DNA of 64,000 nucleotides from Mycobacteriaceae bacterium (GCA_029977845.1 JAPOKC010000008.1:24599-88598); one strand, 5' to 3'; shown: positions 1-8,804, counted from the first letter of the stretch. A program made the numbers and translations. The notes: generated by a model not told the origin, from the sequence alone.

Positions 1-180
1 GCGTCCGGAGGTGAGACCGACGGCTGGTATCTGGCCATGGTCTACGACCCGGGCCGCGACAGCAGCGATCTGGTGATCCTGGACGCCTCGGACTTCACCG
101 GGGACCCGGTCGCGCGGATCCGGTTACCGCGCCGGGTGCCCTATGGCTTCCACGGAAACTGGATTCCCAATACGGACTGA
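1..180 (+). CDS. Carotenoid oxygenase family protein, C-terminal end (5' partial)
   Basis: The frame is open from the first base and ends in TGA at 178-180, giving 59 residues. The tail has the look of the last blade of an RPE65-type carotenoid or stilbene cleavage dioxygenase: a strand with ILDASDF and then PYGFHGNW. In that family the last iron-binding histidine sits in such an FHG(T/N)W motif. The enzyme would cleave a carbon-carbon double bond with O2 using four His-bound Fe(II). The substrate cannot be told from this end. The next two genes run the opposite way and converge on it, with one base between the stops. The family call is fairly sure; the function is not. Confidence 0.75.
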   Translation, partial: ASGGETDGWYLAMVYDPGRDSSDLVILDASDFTGDPVARIRLPRRVPYGFHGNWIPNTD

Positions 181-181
181 G

Positions 182-1183
182 TCAGATCAGACCGAGACGC
201 CGGTAGGCCTTCTCGGTCTGCGTCCGTCCGGCCTCGGGCAGTGGCACCTGGGGCGGGCGGGAGTGCGGGTAGTCGCCCACCGGCAGGCCGAGCACGGCGG
301 CCGCGTGCTTGAACGCGCTGCCCCAGTGGGTGAAGTAGTCGGGGCGTCCCGGGTAGCTGGTGAACCACGGACCCATGTCGATGTCGAACTGGTCCATGCC
401 GGTCTCGCGCGCGTAGTCCATCGCCTCGATCAGCGCACCGGAGGTGATCAGCTCCCAGTATTCGGTGAGCAACCGGCGCTGCGGGGTCTCATGCAGATAG
501 CCGACGGTCCCCAGTTGCGCCGGGCAGACGATACCGTCGCGCAGCCAACCCGCGCGATAGACCGTCTTGTCGCACTCCCAGAGCACCAGTTCGGGTGCCA
601 GTTCGTGCAATATCCGGCTGTTGTTCGGTCGGAACGCGCCCTCCTTGGTCGCGCACACCGCCGGGATCTCGTGGAAGATCCGCGCGCTTTCGGTGGCGGT
701 CAGCACATATCCCGACGAGGGCGAGTTGAACATGCCCAGCGCGATATCGGTGCGATCGGCGATGTAGCGGAAGAACGCCAGCACCCCTTCACCGCCGTGG
801 GTCTCCATCATCGGGGTCTGGATGTAGACGATGTCGGCACCGGCCTGCTCGGCATGGCGGGTCAGTTCCAGGCAGTCCTTGGCCGACATCGCCGCCGTGC
901 AGGCCTGGATCACGATGTCCGGGTTGTGTTTTCGGGCTTCGTCAATAGCGACCTCGAGCAGTTGCTTGCGCTCCTCGATGGTCAGTGACCAGAACTCAGC
1001 CAGACCGCTGGTGAGCCACAGCAGTGGGTGTCCCAGGTCGGCGACGCAGTAGCGCACCAGCGTCCGGTAGGCGTCCCAGTCGATATCGTCGCCATCGATT
1101 CCGCAGAACGGTGTGTAGAGCGAGTCACCGATACCGCGCAGTGCGACCCGCGCCCAGTCCCGGGCTTCTCGGGCTGTTGCCAT
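182..1183 (-). CDS. Dihydrodipicolinate synthase (DapA) family aldolase/lyase
   Basis: This 333-residue protein has the layout of the DapA/NAL class I aldolase TIM barrel. The WLTSGLAEF segment near residue 56 takes the place of the GTTGE substrate loop. Lys180 in CATKEG matches the Schiff-base lysine. The tyrosine that normally precedes the NxP turn (YNVP in DapA) is Phe152 here (MFNSP), so this is unlikely to be the lysine-pathway DapA. The protein is also longer than DapA (about 290-300 residues). It lies 9 bases downstream of an SDR gene on the same strand and converges with the carotenoid oxygenase, which fits a catabolic role on an aromatic or keto acid substrate. That role is inference. 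Confidence 0.8.
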   Translation of the reverse strand: MATAREARDWARVALRGIGDSLYTPFCGIDGDDIDWDAYRTLVRYCVADLGHPLLWLTSGLAEFWSLTIEERKQLLEVAIDEARKHNPDIVIQACTAAMSAKDCLELTRHAEQAGADIVYIQTPMMETHGGEGVLAFFRYIADRTDIALGMFNSPSSGYVLTATESARIFHEIPAVCATKEGAFRPNNSRILHELAPELVLWECDKTVYRAGWLRDGIVCPAQLGTVGYLHETPQRRLLTEYWELITSGALIEAMDYARETGMDQFDIDMGPWFTSYPGRPDYFTHWGSAFKHAAAVLGLPVGDYPHSRPPQVPLPEAGRTQTEKAYRRLGLI

Positions 1184-1192
1184 CGACCCCTC

Positions 1193-1987
1193 CTAGAAGT
1201 CGGTGCCGCCGTCGACGTTGACGTTGGCTCCGGTCATGTACGAATTCCGCCGTGAGGCAAGGAAAGCCGCGACGGCGCCGATCTCCTCGGGCAGTCCGGC
1301 CCGGGGCAGGTAGGCGGGATGGCCGAAATGCTCGGAGATCGCTGCCATGAGTTGATAGGGGTCGTCGGTGTCAACTCCCACGCCGGCGGCCCAGCCGATC
1401 AGCGACTCGGAGGCCACGCTGCCCGGTGAGACCACGTTGACCAGAATCTCGTCAGCGGCCAGTGCCTGCGACAGGTTCTTCGACACACTGGTGAGCATCG
1501 CCTTGGCGGCGGTGTAGGCGACCAGTGCCGGACTCTGGCGCCGGGTGGAGGCGGCCGAGAAGTTGACGATCCGCGCCCAGTCGGCGGCGCGCAGCAGTGG
1601 AAGGGCGGCGCGCACACAGCGGACCATCGACATGGCGCCCTGCCCGATCGCGCTGTTCCACTCCTCGTCGGTCAGGGTCTCGAAACCGCCCGCGACGCCA
1701 GGGCCCACCGCGTTGATCAAGATGTTGAGCCGGCCGTCCCATCGCCCCGCCAATTCGCCGAAGGCCTCGTCCAACGCGGCCTGGTCTGCGACGTCGGCGG
1801 TCAGGCCGAAGGCATCGGGACTGCCCCGTCGCCGCAGATCTTCGACGGCCAGGTCGAGGTCGTCACCTCCGCGCGCGATGAGTGCGACGCGGGCGCCGTC
1901 GTCGGCCAGGCAGCGCGCGGTGGCCAACCCCATGCCGCGACTGCCGCCGACGACCGCCGCGGCGGCGTCCTGAAGGCCGAGGTCCAC
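1193..1987 (-). CDS. SDR family NAD(P)-dependent oxidoreductase
   Basis: This 264-residue classical short-chain dehydrogenase has the Rossmann glycine motif GGSRGMG at about 14-20, the DV pair near 65, NA.G near 92, catalytic Ser144, and Tyr158/Lys162 in the YxxxK arrangement. The C-terminal half (SPGSV, then a GANVNVDGG tail) is standard. The first glycine motif starts VVGG rather than VTGG. The start is GTG at 1985-1987. A TAGGTT -10 box lies 6 bases before it, so the mRNA is predicted to be leaderless. The gene probably forms an operon with the downstream DapA-like gene. The substrate is unknown; 3-oxoacyl or alcohol oxidoreduction is typical. Confidence 0.88.
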   Translation of the reverse strand: MDLGLQDAAAAVVGGSRGMGLATARCLADDGARVALIARGGDDLDLAVEDLRRRGSPDAFGLTADVADQAALDEAFGELAGRWDGRLNILINAVGPGVAGGFETLTDEEWNSAIGQGAMSMVRCVRAALPLLRAADWARIVNFSAASTRRQSPALVAYTAAKAMLTSVSKNLSQALAADEILVNVVSPGSVASESLIGWAAGVGVDTDDPYQLMAAISEHFGHPAYLPRAGLPEEIGAVAAFLASRRNSYMTGANVNVDGGTDF

Positions 1988-1993
1988 CGGTCG

Positions 1994-2015
1994 AACCTAT
2001 CCCGGGTAGTAGGTT
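1994..2015. promoter_or_regulatory. Symmetric back-to-back promoter pair
   Basis: The inverted repeat GAACCTA (1993-1999) / TAGGTTC (2010-2016) gives a TAGGTT -10 box on each strand. On both strands exactly six bases separate the box from the start codon (GTG at 1987 on minus, ATG at 2022 on plus). This predicts two divergent leaderless transcripts from one 36-bp region. Confidence 0.6.
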
Positions 2016-2021
2016 CTAGTC

Positions 2022-2486
2022 ATGGGTGAACTGAAAGACCGGCTTCGATCCGACCTCACCGATGCGATGAAGAGCAAGGACAAATTGCGGACCGCGACCT
2101 TGCGGATGATGCTGGCGGCGATTCAGACCGAGGAGGTGTCGGGCAAGCAGGCGCGCGAACTGACCGACGCCGACATCCTCAAGGTGCTGGCTCGCGAATC
2201 CCGCAAGCGCAACGAGGCCGCCGAGATCTACACCCAGAACGGCCGGGGCGAGCTGGCCGCCGAGGAGCATGCCGAGGCGCGGGTGATCGACGAGTACCTG
2301 CCCACGCCGCTGACCGATGCCGAGGTCGCCGATGTGGTCGACACCGCGCTGGCTCAGGTCGCCGAGGAGATCGGGGAGCGGCCCGGGGTCAAGCAGATGG
2401 GTCTGGTGATGAAGGCCGCCACCGCGATCGCCGACGGCAAGGTCGACGGGTCCCGACTGTCGGCGGCCGTCAAAGACCGGCTGTGA
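2022..2486 (+). CDS. GatB/YqeY domain-containing protein
   Basis: This 154-residue protein matches the stand-alone YqeY family across its length: an N-terminal helical part (LKDRLRSDLTDAMK, RTATLRMMLAAI) followed by the C-terminal domain seen at the end of GatB (VKQMGLVMKAATA, then KVDGSRLSAAVK). YqeY proteins resemble the tRNA-binding tail of the amidotransferase subunit GatB, but their own role is poorly known. The start is the ATG at 2022, six bases after a TAGGTT box, so the message should be leaderless. The stop overlaps the start of the next gene by four bases (GTGA), which suggests translational coupling. Confidence 0.9.
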   Translation: MGELKDRLRSDLTDAMKSKDKLRTATLRMMLAAIQTEEVSGKQARELTDADILKVLARESRKRNEAAEIYTQNGRGELAAEEHAEARVIDEYLPTPLTDAEVADVVDTALAQVAEEIGERPGVKQMGLVMKAATAIADGKVDGSRLSAAVKDRL

Positions 2487-3280
2487 ACACCGCCACGCGC
2501 CGAGGCCCGATCAAGGCTCTGGTCACGGTGACGTTCCTCGCGATGATCACGATGAACGCCCTCGCCAACGCGCTTCCGCTCAACGGCCGCAACACCGGCG
2601 AGGTCTCGCAGGCCTATCCGAGCCTGTTCACGCCGGCGGGCATCACCTTTTCCATCTGGTCGCTGATCTATCTGCTGCTGGGTGCGCACGTGCTCTATCA
2701 ACTCGGCCTGTTCCGCGGCGGCCTCGAGACACCGGCTGAATCTGCATTGCTGAACAGGGTCGGCGTGCTGTTCTCCATCTCCTCGCTGGCGAACACCGCC
2801 TGGATCTTCGCCTGGCACTACGACCACATCGCGCTCTCAGCGGTGCTGACCACGGTGATCCTGATCTGTCTGGCGTTGATCTCGGTCACGTTGCGCAATG
2901 CGAATCTCGTTGGGCGCCAACGCTGGTTCATCGGGGTGCCGTTCAGTGTCTACTTCGGCTGGGCGACCGTGGCGACCATCGCCAACATCACCGTGCTGCT
3001 GGTCAAGCTGAACTGGGACGGCTTCGGTCTGGCGCCGTCCACCTGGGCGGTGATTATCGTGCTGGTCGCGATGGCGATCGGCATGATGACCATGCTGCGC
3101 AACAGGGATGCCGCCTACGGGCTGGTGCTGATCTGGGCCTTCGGTGGGATCCTGTTGCGCCAGGTTTCAGAAGGTGGTCTGGACGGACGCTATCCGCAGA
3201 TCATCGCCGCTGTCGTCGCCTCACTGGTGATCTTCGTGATTGGCGAAGTGCTGGTGCTGCGCGGCGGGAAGGCCGCTTAG
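2483..3280 (+). CDS. TspO/MBR-like multi-pass membrane protein
   Basis: This 265-residue protein is very hydrophobic, with about seven predicted membrane segments. The stretch FTPAGITFSIWSLIY near residue 45-60 resembles the TspO/MBR signature (proline, then W at the membrane border), and the region around SLANTAWIF matches the second conserved TspO block. TspO proteins bind tetrapyrroles or sterols and act in stress signalling. This protein is longer than classical TspO (about 160 residues), so it belongs to an extended subgroup. The start is GTG overlapping the YqeY stop. Its ligand is unknown. The family call is moderately sure. Confidence 0.7.
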   Translation: MNTATRRGPIKALVTVTFLAMITMNALANALPLNGRNTGEVSQAYPSLFTPAGITFSIWSLIYLLLGAHVLYQLGLFRGGLETPAESALLNRVGVLFSISSLANTAWIFAWHYDHIALSAVLTTVILICLALISVTLRNANLVGRQRWFIGVPFSVYFGWATVATIANITVLLVKLNWDGFGLAPSTWAVIIVLVAMAIGMMTMLRNRDAAYGLVLIWAFGGILLRQVSEGGLDGRYPQIIAAVVASLVIFVIGEVLVLRGGKAA

Positions 3281-3483
3281 GTGTCAGCCCCCAGCAGGTC
3301 CACCAACTGCGACAGCTGCTTGCAGGCCAGATCGCGCGCGGTGTCGGTGTCGCGCCTGATGATCGTGGCGGCCAACGCCAGGTGGCCGGCACGGTCCGGG
3401 ATCATCTCAGTACCGGCGTCCGGTGCTAGCGGCCACGTCGCCTGACGGAACCCATCAGGGTCCGAGGAGATCTCGGACCCTTT
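3277..3483 (-). pseudogene. Remnant of a regulator C-terminal domain (GntR/FCD-like)
   Basis: On the minus strand a frame runs from just after a TGA at 3484-3486 to TAA at 3277-3279, giving 68 codons. The last 45 or so read like real protein: IPDRAGHLALAATIIRRD, then a helix with RDLACKQL and LVDLL. This pattern resembles the final helices of the FCD domain in GntR/FadR-type regulators. There is no plausible start codon and no DNA-binding part between it and the tRNA, so it looks like a decayed gene tail. It overlaps the TspO-like stop by four bases. The family assignment is inference from helix pattern only. Confidence 0.45.
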
Positions 3484-3484
3484 T
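3457..3484 (+). terminator. Rho-independent terminator
   Basis: A perfect 10-bp stem, AGGGTCCGAG / CTCGGACCCT with loop GAGAT, runs into TTTT on the plus strand. It would end the yqeY-TspO transcript and lies just before the minus-strand tRNA-Pro 3' end. Confidence 0.75.
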
Positions 3485-3490
3485 CACATG

Positions 3491-3564
<74 letters not shown>

Positions 3565-3613
3565 CGTGAAGCGTCGACAGCCTATCGCACCGCCGAGCCC
3601 CGAAGCCAAACGC

Positions 3614-4723
3614 CTAGAGCCCTGAGCTGACCGCTTTCTGGTCCGGCCAGGCGCCGCGGTCCTCGAACTCCGAGAGGGTCGAGACGTAGCCCGCGGGGTC
3701 CAGACCCTGGCTCTGTAGCCAGGCGTTGTCGTAATAGGTGTCGGCGTAGCGCTCCCCGCTGTCGCAGAGCATCGTGACCACCGACCCGCTCACACCGTTG
3801 GCCACCATCTCGGCCAGCAGGCCGAAGGCCCCCCAGATGTTAGTCCCGGTGGACGGCCCGACCCGGCGGCCGAGCACCCGGCTGACGTGATGTGCGCCGG
3901 CCACCGAGGCGGCGTCGGGCACCCGCACCATCCGGTCGATCACCCCGGGCAGGAAGGACGGCTCGACCCGCGGCCGCCCGATGCCCTCGATGCGGGAGGA
4001 GACATCGGTCACGATGTCGCGGCGGCCCTCGTCATAGGCGGGGAAGAAGGCGGAGTTCTCCGGGTCGACCACACACAGCCGGGTGGGATGGCGGCGGTAG
4101 CGGATGTAGCGGCCGATCGTCGCGCTCGTGCCGCCGGTTCCCGCGCCCACCACGACCCAGGTCGGAACCGGATGGCGTTCGGCGCCCATCTGGCCGAAGA
4201 TCGACTCGGCGATGTTGTTGTTGCCACGCCAGTCGGTGGCCCGCTCGGAGTTGGTGAACTGGTCCAGGAAATACCCGCCGGTGTCCTCGGCGATCCGCTG
4301 CGCCTCGGAGTAGACGGCATCGGCGCGGTCCACGAAATGGCAACGGCCGCCTTGGCTTTCGATCAGCGCGATCTTTGACCGACTCGTCGAGGATGTCATC
4401 ACCGCGATGAACGGCAAGCCCAGCAGCGCGGCGAAGTAGGCCTCGGACACTGCCGTCGATCCCGATGAGGCCTCGACGATGGTGGTCTTCTCGGTGATCC
4501 ACCCGTTGCACAGCCCGTAGAGGAACAGGGAGCGGGCAAGGCGGTGCTTGAGGCTTCCGGTGATGTGGGTGGACTCATCCTTGAGGTACAACGCGACATC
4601 GGCGCGCTCACTCCACGCCGCCGGCAGCGGATAGCGCAGCAAGTGGGTGTCGGCACTGCGCCGGGTGTCCGCCTCGACCAGGCGAACGGCCTCGTCGACC
4701 CAGGCCCTGTCGGTGACGGTCAT
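3614..4723 (-). CDS. cds1: PLP-dependent cysteine desulfhydrase (Cds1-like)
   Basis: This 369-residue fold-type II PLP enzyme is related to cysteine synthase. The PLP lysine is Lys59 in GSLKHR, SSGST near residue 87 is the substrate or PLP loop, and [14 protein letters not shown] near 193 is the phosphate-binding glycine loop. It corresponds to M. tuberculosis Rv3684, described as an L-cysteine desulfhydrase that makes pyruvate, H2S and ammonia and affects redox balance. The family name alone would also allow a synthase. It is the third gene of a ponA2 - phosphoesterase - cds1 run, 7 bases after the phosphoesterase, the same order as Rv3682-Rv3684. Confidence 0.87.
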   Translation of the reverse strand: MTVTDRAWVDEAVRLVEADTRRSADTHLLRYPLPAAWSERADVALYLKDESTHITGSLKHRLARSLFLYGLCNGWITEKTTIVEASSGSTAVSEAYFAALLGLPFIAVMTSSTSRSKIALIESQGGRCHFVDRADAVYSEAQRIAEDTGGYFLDQFTNSERATDWRGNNNIAESIFGQMGAERHPVPTWVVVGAGTGGTSATIGRYIRYRRHPTRLCVVDPENSAFFPAYDEGRRDIVTDVSSRIEGIGRPRVEPSFLPGVIDRMVRVPDAASVAGAHHVSRVLGRRVGPSTGTNIWGAFGLLAEMVANGVSGSVVTMLCDSGERYADTYYDNAWLQSQGLDPAGYVSTLSEFEDRGAWPDQKAVSSGL

Positions 4724-4730
4724 CGGGTGA

Positions 4731-5684
4731 CTAGTGCACCGCGGCGACCGGGGTGGAGCGGAGCTGGTCGTGCGTCGGAATATCCCCGCCGGTGGGCGCG
4801 GCCACCAGGGTCAGCAGGGTGGCCTCCGGCCGGCAGCAGAACCGGGCCGGTGCGAACGGGGAGGTGCCGATACCCGCCGACACGTGCAGGGCGGTGTTCT
4901 CGCCCCATCGTGAGACGCCCTTGGCCCGCGAGCGGTCCAGATCGCAGTTGGTCACCAGGGCTCCGACGAACGGCAGGCACAACTGGCCGCCGTGGGTGTG
5001 CCCGGCCAGGATCAGTTGGTAGCCGTCGGCGGCGAAGCGATCCAGTACCCGTGTGTAGGGCGCGTGCACCACACCCAGGCTCAGGTTTGCCGCCGGGTTG
5101 GGCGCTCCGGCGACGGCGTCGTAGTCGTCCCGTTGGATGTGCGGGTCATCGACGCCGGCCGCGGCGACGGTCAGCCCGCCGATCTCGAACTCGCGCCGGT
5201 TTTGGGTGAGATCGAGCCAGCCGCGTTCGTTGAACGCCGCTCGCAGGTCCTGCCACGGCAACGGGTCACCGTGGACGCGGTGATCGGGATCGGTCAGATA
5301 TTTCGACGGGCTCTTCAGCTTCGGCCCGAAGTAGTCGTTGCTGCCGAACACGAACACCCCGGGCACCGCCAGCAGATCGCCCAGTGACTGCACCACCGCC
5401 GGTACCGCCTTGGGGTGTGAGAGGTTGTCGCCGGTGTTGACGACCAGGTCGGGATCCCACGCGGCCAGTTCCCGTAGCCAGGCCTGCTTGTGCCGCTGCT
5501 GCGGGCGCATGTGGATATCACTGAGATGCAGCACCCGCATCGGTGTGGAACCGGGACTGAGCACCGGCATGGTCACCTCGCGTACGACGAAGGCGTTGCG
5601 CTCGATGAGGGTGGCGTAGCCGATCGCCAGCGCGGCCGAACCGGCCGTGGCGAGTGCGGATGTTCTCAGGGCGGAGCCGGCCAT
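4731..5684 (-). CDS. Membrane-anchored metallophosphoesterase (YkuE-like)
   Basis: This 317-residue calcineurin-like phosphoesterase (Rv3683 position) has one N-terminal hydrophobic segment. The metal-binding blocks are all visible: LSDIHM near residue 54 (D-x-H), NTGDN (GD), GSND in place of GNHD, and GHTHGGQ near 230. The active domain would face outward behind the membrane anchor. Related proteins act on phospholipids or nucleotides; the substrate here is unknown. A TAGTCT box ends 7 bases before the ATG, suggesting its own leaderless promoter in addition to read-through from ponA2. The GNHD variant (Ser for Asn-adjacent His region) is an oddity but keeps the Asn. Confidence 0.88.
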   Translation of the reverse strand: MAGSALRTSALATAGSAALAIGYATLIERNAFVVREVTMPVLSPGSTPMRVLHLSDIHMRPQQRHKQAWLRELAAWDPDLVVNTGDNLSHPKAVPAVVQSLGDLLAVPGVFVFGSNDYFGPKLKSPSKYLTDPDHRVHGDPLPWQDLRAAFNERGWLDLTQNRREFEIGGLTVAAAGVDDPHIQRDDYDAVAGAPNPAANLSLGVVHAPYTRVLDRFAADGYQLILAGHTHGGQLCLPFVGALVTNCDLDRSRAKGVSRWGENTALHVSAGIGTSPFAPARFCCRPEATLLTLVAAPTGGDIPTHDQLRSTPVAAVH

Positions 5685-5711
5685 AGACGTGAGACTACTG
5701 CCCGACCAGGC

Positions 5712-8165
5712 CTACGGGGGAGTTCCCCCGGGAGGCGGTGGCGGGGCCAGCACTGGAATCGTGATGGGCGGCAGGCCCGGGATCTCGACAACCGTCGAAC
5801 CCAACTCGGGGAATCCCGGGGGCGGCGGCGGTGCGTTCGGATCCGGCGGCGGCGGAGGCGGCGGCGGTGGTGCGATGCCGTTGCTCACCTGAAGACTCAC
5901 GATGATGCCGGGGACGGTCTGACCGCTGGGGGAGGTGCCGACCACCGTGCCGGCCGGGGAGGTGCTGTTGACCATGTTGGCCCCGTCGGACACCTGGAAT
6001 CCGGAGGCGCGCAACTCTTCCCGGGCTCGGTCCTGACCCATCCCGGTCACGTTCGGGATGCGGGCACCGGGGGCGCCGTCGACGTAACGCGGGTCGGTCG
6101 GGGGCATGGTGACGTCACCGAATCGGGTGGCGATCGGGTTCATGGCGGCGAACCAACTCAGGGCGGGTTCCTTGCCGCCGAACAGGTCGCCGTAGCCGCA
6201 CTGACGCAACGGGTAGGAGCAGATGTCCGTCGGGTCCGGGGAGTCGTCGTAGATGTAGTTCGCCGCCGCGTAGCGGTTGGTGTAACCGAAGAACCCCGCC
6301 GAACGGTGCGCCTCGGTGGTGCCGGTCTTGGCCGACATCGGCAGTGTCCAGCCCACCGAGCCTGCCGCCCCGGCGCCGGTGCCGTTGATGACGTCCTTGC
6401 TCAGCGCGTTCGACAGCGTGTTGGCCAGACCTTCCGGGACCACCTGCTCGCAGGGTTCCGGGTTGACGGCGATCTCGTTGCCGCGCCGGTCGTAGACCTT
6501 GTCGACAGGGTTGGGTGGGCACCACATGCCGCCGGAGGCCAGGGTCGCGGCGACGTTGCTCAACTCCAGCGGATTGACCTCGAACGGGCCGAGGGTGAAA
6601 GACCCGATGTTCTGCCGCTTGATGAAGTCGGCCAGGCTCTCGTTGTTCTCCGGGTCGTAGGCCCGCGCGGTGCCCGGGTCGCCGTAGGACCGCAAGCCGA
6701 GTTTGACCGCCATGTCCACGGTGCGGGACACCCCGACCTGGGAGATCAGTTTGGCGAAGGCGGTGTTGGGCGATTTGGCCAGCGCCTCGGTCACGCTCAT
6801 CGTCAGATTGCGCGGGTCCTTGTAGTTCTCCACGCACCACGTATCGGGCGGGCAACCCTTGGCGCCGCCGGCGCCCAGGCCTTTGGCGTCGAAACGCCCG
6901 GGCACGTCCAGTGTCGCGTTGATACCCAGGCCGAGATCCAGTGCGGCGGCTGTGGTGAAGATCTTGAAGATCGATCCGGCCCCGTCGCCGACGAGCGAGA
7001 AGGGCTGGGGCTGAACGGTTTCCCCGGCATCGATGTTCAGACCGTAGGTGCGGTTGCTGACCATCGCGACGACGGGGTGACTGGTCTTGCCCGGCAGCAC
7101 GACGTTCATCACGCTGGCGATGCCGGTGATACCCGGGTCGGCGTAGGAGTCGACGCCCTTCTTCGCGTCGGCTTGGACGTCGGGATCCAGCGTCGTCTTG
7201 ATCATGTAGCCGCCCCGCGCAACCTGTTCCTTGCTCAGGCCGGCCCGTGCCAGGTACTCCTGCACGTAATCGCAGAAGAAGGCACGGTCCCCGGCGGCGA
7301 TACATCCGCGGGGCAGTTCGTTGGGCTGAGCGAGGATCCCCAACGGCTGCTGTTTGGCGGCCCGCAACTCGTCAGCCTTGCCGGGCAGCTGCTCGATCAT
7401 GGTGTCCAGCACCAGGTTTCGCCGCGCCAGAGCACCGTCGGGGTTGGTGTAGGGGTTCAGCGTGCTCGTCGACTGGACGATGCCGGCCAGCAGGGCGGCC
7501 TGCTGCCAGTTCAGCGCTGAGGCGTCGACTCCGAAATAGGTCTGCGCGGCGTCCTGAACCCCGAACGCGCCGTTGCCGAACGAGACCAGGTTGAGGTACC
7601 GGGTGAGGATCTCGGGCTTGCTCAGCGTGCGGTCGAGGGTCAGCGCCATCCGGATCTCACGCAGCTTGCGGGCCGGTGTCTGGGCGATCGCGGCGCGCCG
7701 CTCGGCGTCGGTCTGGGCCACCACCAGCAGCTGATAGTTCTTGACGAACTGCTGCTCGATCGTCGAGCCGCCACGGGTGCCGACCTCACCGGAGGCGTAG
7801 CCGGCCAGACCGGTCAGCGTGCCTTTCCAGTCGACGCCGCTGTGCTCGGCGAAGCGCTTGTCCTCGATCGAGACGATCGCCAGCTTCATGGTGTCGGCGA
7901 TCTTGTCGCTGGGCACCTCGAAGCGGCGCTGGGAGTACAGCCAGGCGATGGTGTTGCCCTTGTTGTCCACCATGGTGGTCACAGCGGGAACGTCACCCTG
8001 CAGGAGCTGGGCCGATCCGTTGGCGACGATGTCGGAGGCCCGGTTGGACATCAGACCCACCCCGCCGGCGACGGGGAACAGCAGAGCCGCGACGAGCACG
8101 CTGGCCAGCAGGCATGCCCAGGCCATCCGCATCAGGATGGGCCCGGCCGGCGGGCGTTGCGACAT
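5712..8165 (-). CDS. ponA2: Bifunctional penicillin-binding protein PonA2 (class A PBP)
   Basis: This is a class A peptidoglycan synthase of 817 residues. One membrane helix lies at about 13-36. The glycosyltransferase 51 domain has EDKRF at 101 and the EQQF block near 137. The transpeptidase has Ser398-Lys401 (SIFK), SPN at 465-467 and KTG at 613-615. One PASTA domain spans about 700-765 and is followed by a proline-rich tail. I place the start at ATG 8165 (MSQRPP) rather than the longer open frame at 8255, because homology to Rv3682 begins there and the extra 30 residues are not protein-like. It leads the ponA2-phosphoesterase-cds1 run and is divergent from whiB4. Confidence 0.95.
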   Translation of the reverse strand: MSQRPPAGPILMRMAWACLLASVLVAALLFPVAGGVGLMSNRASDIVANGSAQLLQGDVPAVTTMVDNKGNTIAWLYSQRRFEVPSDKIADTMKLAIVSIEDKRFAEHSGVDWKGTLTGLAGYASGEVGTRGGSTIEQQFVKNYQLLVVAQTDAERRAAIAQTPARKLREIRMALTLDRTLSKPEILTRYLNLVSFGNGAFGVQDAAQTYFGVDASALNWQQAALLAGIVQSTSTLNPYTNPDGALARRNLVLDTMIEQLPGKADELRAAKQQPLGILAQPNELPRGCIAAGDRAFFCDYVQEYLARAGLSKEQVARGGYMIKTTLDPDVQADAKKGVDSYADPGITGIASVMNVVLPGKTSHPVVAMVSNRTYGLNIDAGETVQPQPFSLVGDGAGSIFKIFTTAAALDLGLGINATLDVPGRFDAKGLGAGGAKGCPPDTWCVENYKDPRNLTMSVTEALAKSPNTAFAKLISQVGVSRTVDMAVKLGLRSYGDPGTARAYDPENNESLADFIKRQNIGSFTLGPFEVNPLELSNVAATLASGGMWCPPNPVDKVYDRRGNEIAVNPEPCEQVVPEGLANTLSNALSKDVINGTGAGAAGSVGWTLPMSAKTGTTEAHRSAGFFGYTNRYAAANYIYDDSPDPTDICSYPLRQCGYGDLFGGKEPALSWFAAMNPIATRFGDVTMPPTDPRYVDGAPGARIPNVTGMGQDRAREELRASGFQVSDGANMVNSTSPAGTVVGTSPSGQTVPGIIVSLQVSNGIAPPPPPPPPPDPNAPPPPPGFPELGSTVVEIPGLPPITIPVLAPPPPPGGTPP

Positions 8166-8456
8166 GGGGTACAGACTACTGAGGGCCTTTCGGGACCTCG
8201 CGACCGTCCGGTGGGGCCCGGAAGATAACGCTTTCTGGTGACGCGGGGGAAACAAAAGCGCAGTTCATGATGGGATTGCACGCTTGTCCCAAAAAAGTCG
8301 ATATCTGACTGTTGCCAAAACGATATCTGACCACCTAACTTAAGCACACAGTGCGATGCAGGTAACACTCCTGCCGCAATGTGGCGCAGATCGCAGCGAC
8401 GCGTTCTCGCCGGAGGGATCGCCGCCGACCAGCGGCTTTAACGAAGGGGATCGCCC
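8166..8456. other. ponA2-whiB4 divergent intergenic region
   Basis: These 291 bp hold no gene. They contain two copies of CGATATCTGAC (8299-8309, 8321-8331) with 22-bp spacing, an A-rich stretch at 8290-8296, and near the whiB4 end two copies of GGGATCGCC. Promoters for both genes must lie here; I cannot place them firmly. Confidence 0.5.
8299..8331. repeat. Direct repeat CGATATCTGAC x2, possible operator
   Basis: There are two identical 11-mers with start-to-start spacing of 22 bp, close to two helical turns, so both would face the same side of the DNA. The core GATATC is itself palindromic. The position between divergent ponA2 and whiB4 suggests a regulator binding site. Confidence 0.5.
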
Positions 8457-8804
8457 GTGTCGGGTACTCGGCCCGCCGCTCGCCGGACAGCGACAATGCA
8501 CGGTTCACTCAATGGCGCGGAAGGGGAGGCCCGCATCGCCTGGGTGTCTCAAGCCCTCTGCCGGGCCACCGACCCGGATCAGCTTTTTGTTCGCGGCGCT
8601 GCCCAGCGCAAGGCCGCGGTGATCTGCCGGCACTGTCCCGTGATCACCGAGTGCGGGGCCGACGCCCTGGACAACCGCGTCGAGTTCGGCGTCTGGGGCG
8701 GGATGACCGAGCGTCAGCGCCGGGCCCTGCTCAAGCAGCACCCCGAGGTGATCTCCTGGGCGGAGTTCTTCGCCACCCAGCGCAAGCACCGCAGCGTCAG
8801 CTAG
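8457..8804 (+). CDS. whiB4: WhiB4 redox-sensing iron-sulfur transcription factor
   Basis: This 115-residue Wbl protein has the four cluster ligands Cys35, Cys57, Cys60 and Cys66 (C..CxxC.....C), the turn GVWGGMT near 78, and a basic tail. WhiB4 holds a 4Fe-4S cluster that reacts with O2 and NO; the oxidised apo form binds and condenses DNA and tunes antioxidant and beta-lactam responses in M. tuberculosis. The start is the GTG at 8457 ([10 protein letters not shown] as in Rv3681c) with a GAAGGGG ribosome site 7 bases upstream. It is divergent from ponA2 and converges with the ATPase gene, overlapping its 3' end by four bases. Confidence 0.95.
   Translation: MSGTRPAARRTATMHGSLNGAEGEARIAWVSQALCRATDPDQLFVRGAAQRKAAVICRHCPVITECGADALDNRVEFGVWGGMTERQRRALLKQHPEVISWAEFFATQRKHRSVS

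Noticed and set aside
5490..7520. 676-codon plus-strand open frame opposite ponA2
   Set aside because: ponA2 shows all catalytic motifs on the other strand. The plus-strand translation has no domain and is full of Gly, Arg, Val and His, typical of an antisense shadow.
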